Positions 1-6,800 of a DNA stretch of 11,796 bases are shown here, piece by piece; position 1 is the first letter of the stretch; the number at the start of each line of letters is the position of its first letter. The stretch covers positions 1-11,796 of the forward strand of contig NZ_JAVHLH010000067.1 of NCBI RefSeq assembly GCF_031082345.1. The letters are read 5' to 3'. The notes below the pieces were generated by a model. It was not told the DNA's origin. It made no database searches and saw nothing but the letters and a program-made list of their open reading frames with translations. Source of the DNA: Brevundimonas sp. GTDB lineage: Bacteria > Pseudomonadota > Alphaproteobacteria > Caulobacterales > Caulobacteraceae. A program made the translations under genes and the position numbers.

Positions 1-1324
1 CGGCGGCCTGGTCGGCCTCGCCCCGGCGGGCGGCGAGGATTTCCTCGGCGGATTCGCGGTCGACGGCCGTGTCGTAGAGGCCGCGCACCGGGCTGGCGGC
101 CATGACGGCGGCGCGCTCGGCGTCGGTGGCGGGGCCGAGACGGCTGTCGGGCGGACGGATCATGGTGCGGGCGACCACTTTGGGCGCGCCCTTTTCGTCG
201 AGGGTCGAGACCAGAGCCTCGCCGACGCCGAGCGACTGGATGGCCTCGGCGGTGTCGAAGGCGGGGTTGGGGCGGAAGCTGTCCGAAGCCGCCTTCAGAC
301 CGCGCTGCTCGGTCGGGGTGTAGGCGCGCAACGCATGCTGGATGCGGTTGCCGAGCTGGGCCAGGACGCTGTCGGGGATGTCGGCCGGGTTCTGGGTGAC
401 GAAATAGACCCCGACCCCCTTGGAGCGAATCAGCCGCACCACCTGCTCGACCTTTTCGCGCAGGGCGTCGGGGGCGTCGGTGAACAGCAGATGGGCCTCG
501 TCGAAGAAGAAGACGAGGCGGGGTTTGTCGGGGTCGCCGACCTCGGGCAGCTGTTCGAACAGTTCCGACAGCAGCCACAGCAGGAAGGCGGCGTAGAGGC
601 GCGGGCTGGACATCAGCCGGGTGGCGTCCAGCACATTGACCTGGCCGCGGCCGTCCAGGCCGGTGCGCATCATGTCCTCCAGCCGCAGGGCCGGCTCGCC
701 GAAGAAGGCCTTGCCGCCCTGCTGCTCGAGCTGGAGCAGCGAGCGCTGGATGGCGGCGATGGAGGCGGGGGCGACATGACCGACCTCGCGGCCGATGCGC
801 TCGGCGTTCTCGCCGACATGGGCCAGCAGGGCGCGCAGGTCGTCGAGATCGAGCAGCAGCAGGCCTTCCTTGTCGGCGACGTGGAAGACCACCGACAGCA
901 CGCCCTCCTGGACGTCGTTGAGGTTGAGCATGCGGCCGAGCAGCAGGGGGCCGATCTCGCTGACCGTGGTGCGGATCGGATGACCCTTCTCGCCGTACAG
1001 GTCCCAGAACACGGTCGGCGCCGCCTTCGGCTGCAGCGTCAGCCCCATGCCCGCCGCCCGGGCCAGCAGCTTGTCATTGGGCGAGCCCGGCACGCAGATG
1101 CCCGACAGGTCGCCCTTCACGTCGGCGCAGAACACCGGCACCCCGGCGTCGGAGAAGCCCTGGGCCATGATCTGCAGGGTCACGGTCTTGCCCGTGCCGG
1201 TGGCGCCGGCGACCACGCCGTGGCGGTTGGCGCGGTGCAGCAGCAGGACTTCGGCCTGCCCGCCGTCGTCCGTCGGGGACTGGCCGAGGAACAGGCCGGG
1301 GGCGGGATCGGCGCCGTCAGTCAT
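1..1324 (-). CDS. DUF853 / HerA-like P-loop ATPase (YjgR-type), C-terminus cut by window edge
   Basis: This is a predicted cytoplasmic ATPase of the HerA/FtsK-like superfamily (DUF853, E. coli YjgR type). I read 441 codons on the minus strand before the left edge cuts the gene; family members are usually about 500 residues, so a short C-terminal piece is missing. Seen: a Walker A loop GATGTGKT at residues 40-47, a following VKGDLSG segment, and a Walker B VFFFDEAH at residues 271-278. Downstream lies a [12 protein letters not shown] stretch, where HerA-type proteins carry a sensor-like residue, then an [14 protein letters not shown] segment typical of DUF853. The start ATG (1322-1324) is preceded by AGGAG about 7 nt upstream. 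The physiological role of DUF853 proteins is poorly known; HerA relatives are DNA translocases working with NurA nucleases, but no nuclease gene is visible here. The gene is divergent from the AI-2E permease. Confidence 0.93.
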   Translation of the reverse strand, partial: MTDGADPAPGLFLGQSPTDDGGQAEVLLLHRANRHGVVAGATGTGKTVTLQIMAQGFSDAGVPVFCADVKGDLSGICVPGSPNDKLLARAAGMGLTLQPKAAPTVFWDLYGEKGHPIRTTVSEIGPLLLGRMLNLNDVQEGVLSVVFHVADKEGLLLLDLDDLRALLAHVGENAERIGREVGHVAPASIAAIQRSLLQLEQQGGKAFFGEPALRLEDMMRTGLDGRGQVNVLDATRLMSSPRLYAAFLLWLLSELFEQLPEVGDPDKPRLVFFFDEAHLLFTDAPDALREKVEQVVRLIRSKGVGVYFVTQNPADIPDSVLAQLGNRIQHALRAYTPTEQRGLKAASDSFRPNPAFDTAEAIQSLGVGEALVSTLDEKGAPKVVARTMIRPPDSRLGPATDAERAAVMAASPVRGLYDTAVDRESAEEILAARRGEADQAA

Positions 1325-1356
1325 GGGGGGAACTCCTGAACAGGATCGGCGCTCAT

Positions 1357-1383
1357 GCTCTACCGGCCGGCTTGACGGTTCAA
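1357..1383 (-). promoter_or_regulatory. Candidate housekeeping promoter for the HerA-like gene
   Basis: Read on the minus strand, TTGAACC, a 12-nt spacer and GGTAGAGC resemble the Caulobacter housekeeping consensus (TTGACGS, 10-14 nt, GCTANAWC). The -10-like element ends 32 bp upstream of the start codon of the HerA-like ATPase. It lies in the 94-bp divergent gap, so the same segment could also influence the AI-2E permease. This is a consensus match by eye, with no transcription data. Confidence 0.4.
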
Positions 1384-1418
1384 GGCCGATTGACGCCGAC
1401 GCCGGGGACCTTGACCAT

Positions 1419-2549
1419 ATGCCGATGAGATCACCGATCAGCCTGCCGACATCGACCGTGGCCCGCAACGCGCTGGTGGCGGTCGCCGTGGTCGCGAGCG
1501 GGGCGGCGGTCTACTGGCTGGCGGACATCCTGACGCCGCTGGCCATGGCCATCTTCCTGCTGATCATGATCGACGGGCTGAAGCGGTTCATCGAGGAGCG
1601 GACGCCGGTCCCGTCGCACCTGGCCGGGGCCGCGGCCCTGATCGTCGTCATCCTCGGCTTCTTCGCCTCGATCGCCATCATCGCCAACGGCGCGTTGAAC
1701 TTCTTCGACGAAGCCTCGGGCGTGACCGCCGGCATCGGCCCCCGGCTGGACCAGATCATCCGCGACGTCTCGCTGTTGTTCGGGGTGGAAGCCGCGCCGA
1801 CGGCCTCGGAGCTGGTCGCCCAGCTGGATATCCGCAGCTATCTGGCCGTATTCGCGAAACAGGCCCAGGGCGTGGTCACCGGGTCCGTGTTCGTGATGAT
1901 CTACCTCGCCTTCCTGCTGGCCTCCCAGGCCGGGTTCAGGCGCAAGCTGGTCGGCATGTTCCCCGACCGCACCGCGCGCGGCGAGGCGCTGGAGGTGTTC
2001 CACAGGGTCCGCGGCGGCGTCGAGGGTTATCTGTGGGTGCAGACGGTGACGGGCGTACTGATCTGCGCGGCGGCCTGGATTCTGATGCGCGCCGTCGGAC
2101 TGCAGAACGCCGAGTTCTGGACCTTCGTCATCTTCATCGTCGGCTTCATCCCGGTGCTGGGCGGGGCCGTGGCCGGCCTGGTCCCGCCGCTGTTCGCCCT
2201 GGTGCAGTTCGAGAGCTACTGGCCGGCGGCCATCCTGCTGATCGGCCTGCAGATCATCCTGTTCATCAGCGGCAATCTGATCCAGCCGCGCATGCAGGGC
2301 GACAACCAGAATATCGACCCGGTGGTGGTGCTGTTGTCGCTGGCCTTCTGGGGCAAGGTCTGGGGGGTGGTCGGCATGTTCCTGTCGACCCCGCTGGCGG
2401 TCATGGCCATGGCCATCCTGGCCGAGTTCAAGGGCTCGCGCTGGATGGCCATCCTGCTGTCCGGAGACGGCGAGCCCTATGCCGACGCGGAGGCCGAGAA
2501 ACCGTCGGCGCAACGCCGCGTCAACCCGCCGCAGCCGAAGGACCGTTGA
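1419..2549 (+). CDS. AI-2E family transporter (PerM/TqsA-like permease)
   Basis: This is a 376-residue polytopic inner-membrane protein of the AI-2E transporter family (PF01594), which includes TqsA, YdiK and PerM. Some members export autoinducer-2, others act in Na+/H+ antiport, and many have unknown substrates, so the substrate is not assignable here. Seen: hydrophobic segments at about residues 18-55, 73-97, 150-175, 205-230 and 237-266, then a long C-terminal block from about 275 to 345. The family signature is visible as NLIQPRMQG followed by [19 protein letters not shown] and a [10 protein letters not shown] segment. The C-terminal tail is polar and rich in Ala, Glu and Pro. I chose the ATG at 1419: GGGGA lies about 10 nt upstream, and upstream in-frame starts would overlap the divergent HerA-like gene. 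ATG at 1425 is an alternative. No S-ribosylhomocysteinase or lsr gene is nearby. Confidence 0.92.
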   Translation: MPMRSPISLPTSTVARNALVAVAVVASGAAVYWLADILTPLAMAIFLLIMIDGLKRFIEERTPVPSHLAGAAALIVVILGFFASIAIIANGALNFFDEASGVTAGIGPRLDQIIRDVSLLFGVEAAPTASELVAQLDIRSYLAVFAKQAQGVVTGSVFVMIYLAFLLASQAGFRRKLVGMFPDRTARGEALEVFHRVRGGVEGYLWVQTVTGVLICAAAWILMRAVGLQNAEFWTFVIFIVGFIPVLGGAVAGLVPPLFALVQFESYWPAAILLIGLQIILFISGNLIQPRMQGDNQNIDPVVVLLSLAFWGKVWGVVGMFLSTPLAVMAMAILAEFKGSRWMAILLSGDGEPYADAEAEKPSAQRRVNPPQPKDR

Positions 2550-2630
2550 GGCCGTTTCATCGCCCTTGATTGGCCACAACCGGCGCCTATCTCAGCCCTG
2601 TCGCCGCGGCTCCCCTCCCCCCAAGGCCGC

Positions 2631-2648
2631 GGCGCCGAGATCGGCGCC
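2631..2648. repeat. GGCGCCGA/TCGGCGCC inverted repeat
   Basis: A perfect 8-bp inverted repeat is separated by only two bases (GA). It sits between two C-rich tracts (about 2611-2622 and 2650-2662). The left tract and this hairpin also lie within a second possible fold, because CCGCGGC at 2604-2610 is complementary to GCCGCGG at 2626-2632. It could be part of a degenerate intergenic repeat, a cruciform, or a terminator component for the permease gene; there is no T-tract directly after it. Confidence 0.5.
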
Positions 2649-2680
2649 ACCCCTCCCCCTCCTGGGCGCCGGTCCGAACA

Positions 2681-2715
2681 GGCCGCCGGATGAAAGTCCG
2701 GCGGCCTTGTCGTTT
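2681..2715 (+). terminator. Rho-independent terminator-like hairpin after the AI-2E permease
   Basis: A perfect 10-bp stem, GGCCGCCGGA paired with TCCGGCGGCC, has a 6-nt loop (TGAAAG) and is followed by TTGTCGTTT. The stem is very G+C-rich and the downstream tract is T-rich but interrupted by G and C, as is common in high-GC genomes. It lies about 130 bp after the permease stop codon and about 150 bp before the next start, so it most likely ends the permease transcript. Confidence 0.65.
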
Positions 2716-2740
2716 CCGGCCGCCGCCGGCTCGCCCGGTG

Positions 2741-2760
2741 CGAAAACATCACATGTTTCG
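2741..2760. repeat. Imperfect A/T-rich inverted repeat upstream of the beta-barrel gene
   Basis: CGAAAACAT and ATGTTTCG flank CAC and form an inverted repeat with one extra A in the left arm. It is conspicuous because its base composition differs from the surrounding G+C-rich DNA. It lies about 110-130 bp upstream of the beta-barrel start, so it could be a regulator binding site or part of a structured 5' leader. No specific regulator can be named. Confidence 0.4.
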
Positions 2761-2766
2761 AGCTGA

Positions 2767-2782
2767 GTGGCCGGAAGGCCAC
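2767..2782 (+). repeat. GTGGCC-GGAA-GGCCAC hairpin in the leader of the beta-barrel gene
   Basis: A perfect 6-bp stem has a GGAA tetraloop, which is a stable GNRA-type loop in RNA. It lies 85 bp before the start codon with no T-tract after it, so it looks like a leader hairpin more than a terminator. Whether it is transcribed is unknown. Confidence 0.45.
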
Positions 2783-2867
2783 ATATCAGCGTCCGATCAG
2801 GAACAGCCCGCCGGGCGCTTCGTTGGAGCGGCCGGAGGAGGGGGCTCATCCGAAGGACACCATCTGC

Positions 2868-3701
2868 ATGTTGAAGATTTTCTCCGCCGCCTCCGCGGCG
2901 CTGCTGCTGACCGGCGTCGCCGCGCCCGCCCTGGCCCAGACCGCCCCCGACTGGTCCGGCCCCTACATCGGCGTGTTCGGCGGCTTCGTTCAGCCGCGGG
3001 ACGACAAGAACGAAACCCTGCGGTTCGATCGCGACCTCGACGGTTCCTATAACGATACGGTCACGACCGCCGGCGGCGCCGACGCTTTCGGCCCCGGCTA
3101 CTGCGGCGACCAGGCCAGCGGCGGCCCGGTCCCTTGCGACCGCGACGGCGCGGGCGTCGAGGGCGGCGTTCGCGTCGGCTATGACATGCAGTTCGGCCGC
3201 TGGGTCGTCGGCGCGGTCGGCGAACTGGCCGGAACGGACGTCGAGGACAGCGTCACCGGCTTCAGCACCACCCCGGCCTATTACAGCTTCACCCGCAATC
3301 TCGAGCACACGGCCGCCCTGCGCGCCCGCGTCGGCTATGTGGCCGGACCGGCCCTGATCTACGCCACGGGCGGCGCCGCCTACGGCAAGATCGAAAACAA
3401 GTTCGCCACCGACAACGCCGCCAACAGCTTCACGGTGACCGCGGACGAGGACGACGCCGACGGCTACCAGTTCGGCGGCGGCGTGGAATGGCGTCTGGCC
3501 CCCAGCCTGACCGTGACGGCCGAGTATCTCTATTCGGATCTCGAGACGGGGGATTACAACATCCGCGTCGCCGGCAACGGGACGACGCCGGCCGCCAACC
3601 CGTTCATCCTGGCCCCGAACACGACGGGGACGGACATGATCCGCTCGAACGACTCGTTCAAGACCCACGCCTTGCGGCTGGGCATGAACGTCCGCTTCTA
3701 G
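2868..3701 (+). CDS. Outer-membrane beta-barrel protein (Omp25/31-like porin family)
   Basis: This is a 277-residue protein predicted to be exported and inserted in the outer membrane as a small beta-barrel. Seen: a Sec signal peptide at residues 1-23 (Lys at position 3, a hydrophobic core, ALA then Gln at the cleavage site). The mature start contains DWSGPYIGVFGGF, typical of the Omp25/31-like OMP_b-brl group. Alternating strands such as GVRVGYDMQFGRWVVGAVGE follow, and the chain ends in VRF, the C-terminal aromatic signal for BAM-dependent assembly. Cys79 and Cys90 lie in a Gly/Asp-rich loop and could form a disulfide. I chose the ATG at 2868 because the signal peptide begins there and AAGGA sits about 10 nt upstream; an in-frame ATG at 2823 would add 15 polar residues before the signal peptide. 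The gene is flanked by terminator-like hairpins, so it is probably monocistronic. Its exact function (structural, adhesion, porin) is unknown. Confidence 0.9.
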   Translation: MLKIFSAASAALLLTGVAAPALAQTAPDWSGPYIGVFGGFVQPRDDKNETLRFDRDLDGSYNDTVTTAGGADAFGPGYCGDQASGGPVPCDRDGAGVEGGVRVGYDMQFGRWVVGAVGELAGTDVEDSVTGFSTTPAYYSFTRNLEHTAALRARVGYVAGPALIYATGGAAYGKIENKFATDNAANSFTVTADEDDADGYQFGGGVEWRLAPSLTVTAEYLYSDLETGDYNIRVAGNGTTPAANPFILAPNTTGTDMIRSNDSFKTHALRLGMNVRF

Positions 3702-3733
3702 GTCGCGGCGACACGCCCGATGCGTCTGGCGAG

Positions 3734-3767
3734 GCCGGTCCCGGAAGGGGCCGGCTTTCGTCGTTTT
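3734..3767 (+). terminator. Rho-independent terminator of the beta-barrel gene
   Basis: GCCGGTCCC pairs with GGGGCCGGC (nine pairs, one of them a T-G wobble) around a GGAA tetraloop. The stem is followed by TTTCGTCGTTTT. It starts 33 bp after the beta-barrel stop codon, which is normal spacing for an intrinsic terminator. Confidence 0.8.
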
Positions 3768-3821
3768 GGGGCTTCCCGCCGGCGCCGGCCTGCCCTAGTG
3801 GAGCCGGGTCGGGCGGACGGC

Positions 3822-3849
3822 TTGCCGAAGCGGCGAAGCGGCCTAGTCT
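3822..3849 (+). promoter_or_regulatory. Candidate promoter of gdhZ with a tandem 8-bp repeat in the spacer
   Basis: TTGCCG (3822-3827) is followed after 16 nt by TAGTCT (3844-3849), a weak match to a housekeeping promoter. The segment from the end of the -35 element through the spacer contains CGAAGCGG twice in exact tandem (3826-3833 and 3834-3841). The predicted transcript would start about 40 bp before the gdhZ ATG. There is no TTAA-N7-TTAA CtrA box in the gap upstream of gdhZ. Confidence 0.3.
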
Positions 3850-3898
3850 GACGTCCTCGGCGGCCGGTCAGCGGCCGCGTTCCGCAAGAGAGCCCTTC

Positions 3899-6800
3899 AT
3901 GCCCGGCGCCTCCGCCCCCTCGCTCCCTCAGGCGATCACCCTGGAGGCGCTGGAGGCGAGTTTCGTATCCGCGGTCGGTGGCGCCTGGAGCGACGCGGCC
4001 CGCTCCTACCTGGCCCAGGCCCACGACGACTATGTCGCCGACGAGACGCCCGAACTGGGCGGGGCCGACCTGGCCCACCTGCTGGCCTCGGTGTGGAAGT
4101 CGGCGGCGGGGCGCACCCCGGGCGACGCCGCCCTGATCACTCTTGGCCCGGTGACCGGCGTCGACGGCCGGTCGGCGGGCTACGACGCCATCGCCATCAT
4201 CCAGGACGACCGGCCCTTCCTCGTCGACAGCGTCATGGGCGAGCTGGCCGAGGCCGGGGTCACGGTGCGCTCGATGTTCCACCCGATCGTGGAGATGGAG
4301 GGCGTCCGCACCTCGCTGATCGTCGTGGTCATCGATCCGGCCCCGCAGGAGCGGCGCGACGCCCTCGGCGAGAGCCTGGCCGCGACCATGGCCGACGTGC
4401 GCGCGGCGGTCTCGGACCATGCCGCGATGAACGCCCTGATGGCCCGCTCGATCGCCCATCTGGAAGCCGGCCCGCCCGGGGTCGACCCGGACGTCCTGGC
4501 CGAGAACCTGGCCTTCCTGCGTTGGCTGGAGGCGGACCATTTCGTCTTCCTCGGGGCCCGGGACTACGACTATCCGCGGACGAAGGACGGCGGCTACGAG
4601 GCCGAGGCCCCGCTGTCGCAGTCCGGAGACGGGCTGGGCGTGCTGGCCGATCCGGAACGGACCGTGCTGCGCCGCGCCAATGAGCCGGCCGTCCTGACCC
4701 GGTCGATGAAGAAGCAGCTGAACCTGTCCGAGCCGGTGACCGTGGCCAAGGCCAACGCCCGCTCGCGGGTGCACCGCCGGGCCTATATGGACTACATCGG
4801 GGTCAAGCGGTTCGGGTCGGACGGCAAGCCGTCGGGCGAGACCCGCTTCGTCGGCCTGTTCACGGCCGAGGCCTATGACAAGACCGCCAATGAGGTGCCG
4901 CTGCTGCGCCGCAAGGTGGCCAACGCCCTGGCCCGGGCCGACAAGGCCGCCGGGTCGCACAGCCACAAGCGGCTGAAGAACATCCTCGAGAACTATCCGC
5001 GCGACGAACTCTTCCAGATCGGCGAGGACGAGCTGCTGGAGATCGCGCTGGGCATCCTGCACCTGCACGACCGGCCGCGGATCAAGAGCTTCACCCGCAA
5101 GGACCCGTTCGACCGCTTCGTCTCGGTGCTGACCTTCATCCCGCGCGAGCGCTTCAATCCGGCCGTCCGGGAACGGATCGGCCGCATCCTGGCCAATGCC
5201 TGGGGCGGGCGGCTGTCGGCCTGGTATCCGCAGCTGTCGGACCAGCCGCTGGTGCGCATCCACTATATCATCGGGGTCACGCCGGGCGATCATCCGTGTC
5301 CGGATCCGGCCGAGCTCGACGCCGAGATCGCCGAGGCCGGGCGCAGCTGGGTCGACCGGTTCGAGACCGCCCTGCGCGCCGCCGACGTCGACGACGTCCA
5401 GGTCGGACCGCTCAGCGCCCGCTGGGCCTGGGCCTTCGGGGCCGGCTATCGCGACCGCTATGACGCCGACGAGGCCGTGCGCGACCTGCAGGCGGCCGAC
5501 CGGCTGAACGCCTCGGGCCTGAACGACGGCGGCGATCCGGTGGCCGTGCGGGCCTTCCGCGCCGAGCGCGACGGGCCGCTGAATTTCCGCTTCAAGCTCT
5601 ATCGCCGGGGCGCGGCGGTGCCGTTGTCGGACGTCCTGCCGATCCTCGCCGACATGGGGCTGAAGACGCTGGAAGAGTGGGGCCACTCGCTCGCGCCGCT
5701 GGGCGGGCCGGAGATCCATGTCCACGAATTCCTGCTTGAGGACCCGCGCGGGGGCGACCTGCATTTCGACGACGTGCGCGAGCCGTTCGAGGCGGCGTTC
5801 GCGGCGGTCTGGACCGGCCGCACCGAGAGCGACGGCTTCAACCGGCTGGTGGTCGAACTGGGGGTGGAATGGCGCGAGGCGGCGCTGGTCCGCACCCTGG
5901 CGCGCTACCGTCAGCAGACCGGGCTGGATCCGAGCCAGGCGGTGCAGGAAGAGGCGCTGCGCGACTATCCCGCCGTGGCCCGGGGCCTGCTGTCGCTGTT
6001 CCACGCCAAATTCGATCCGGCCGTCGGCGGCGACGTCGCGGCCCGCGAGGCGGTGGTGGCGGAGCAGTGCGACAAGCTGATCGCCCTGTTGCGCGACGTG
6101 AAGAGCCTCGACCACGATCGGGCCCTGCGGCGGATGGCCCTGCTGATCCAGGCGATCAAGCGGACCAACTATTTCCAGACCGGGCCCGACGGCGAGCCCA
6201 AGTCGCACATCTCGATCAAGATCGCCTCGCGCGAGCTGGACGACGTGCCGCTGCCCAAGCCGTTCCGCGAGATTTTCGTCTGGGCGCCGCACATCGAGGG
6301 CGTGCACCTGCGCTTCGGCCCGGTGGCGCGCGGCGGCCTGCGCTGGTCGGACCGCCGCGACGACTTCCGCACCGAGGTGCTGGGGCTGGTCAAGGCACAG
6401 CAGGTCAAGAACGCCGTCATTGTGCCGGTCGGCTCCAAGGGCGGCTTCTACCCGAAAGGCCTGCCCGCCATCGTCCGCGCCGGCGGCGACCGCGACGCCC
6501 AGCAGGCCGAGGCGATCCGGGCCTACCGGACCTTCCTGTCCGGCCTGCTCGACATCACCGACAACATCCTGGCCGACGGCTCGGTGGCGCACCCCGCCGG
6601 GGTGGTGCTGTGGGAGGGCGACGACCCCTATCTGGTCGTGGCCGCCGACAAGGGCACGGCGACCTTCTCGGACATCGCCAACGGCATTTCGGCCGATTAC
6701 GGCTTCTGGCTCGACGACGCCTTCGCCAGCGGCGGATCGGTCGGCTACGACCACAAGGAGATGGGCATCACCGCCCGCGGCGCGTGGGAGGCGGTCAAGC

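Larger units (their letters stand above)
2550..2867. other. 318-bp intergenic region with several hairpins, no gene seen
   Basis: No convincing ORF lies between the permease and the beta-barrel gene; open frames here are low-complexity Arg/Pro/Gly translations of G+C-rich DNA. The left half holds pyrimidine-rich blocks (CTCCCCTCCCCCC and CCCCTCCCCCTCC) on either side of a GGCGCCGA/TCGGCGCC hairpin (2631-2648). CCGCGGC (2604-2610) can also pair with GCCGCGG (2626-2632). These are followed by the terminator-like hairpin at 2681-2715. The right half is less G+C-rich and holds two further inverted repeats at 2741-2760 and 2767-2782, then the ribosome-binding site of the beta-barrel gene. Confidence 0.6.

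Noticed and set aside
335..1339. A 334-codon plus-strand frame opposite the HerA-like ATPase
   Set aside because: The minus strand gives Walker A and B motifs and a good ribosome-binding site; the plus-strand translation is biased and has no domain.
1047..1418. N-terminal extension of the permease by 124 codons
   Set aside because: It overlaps the coding part of the divergent HerA-like gene and is not permease-like; the ATG at 1419 has a ribosome-binding sequence and begins just before the first membrane segment.
1419..2549. Quorum-sensing (AI-2) export locus
   Set aside because: The family name is historical; no luxS or lsr gene is present and many family members transport other substrates.
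2477..3052. Small overlapping frames on both strands in the permease-barrel gap
   Set aside because: They are Arg/Pro/Gly-rich, lack ribosome-binding sites, and overlap hairpins or the ends of real genes.
3488..3898. N-terminal extension of gdhZ by 137 codons
   Set aside because: It overlaps the beta-barrel gene and crosses its terminator; the start at 3899 gives the usual family length.
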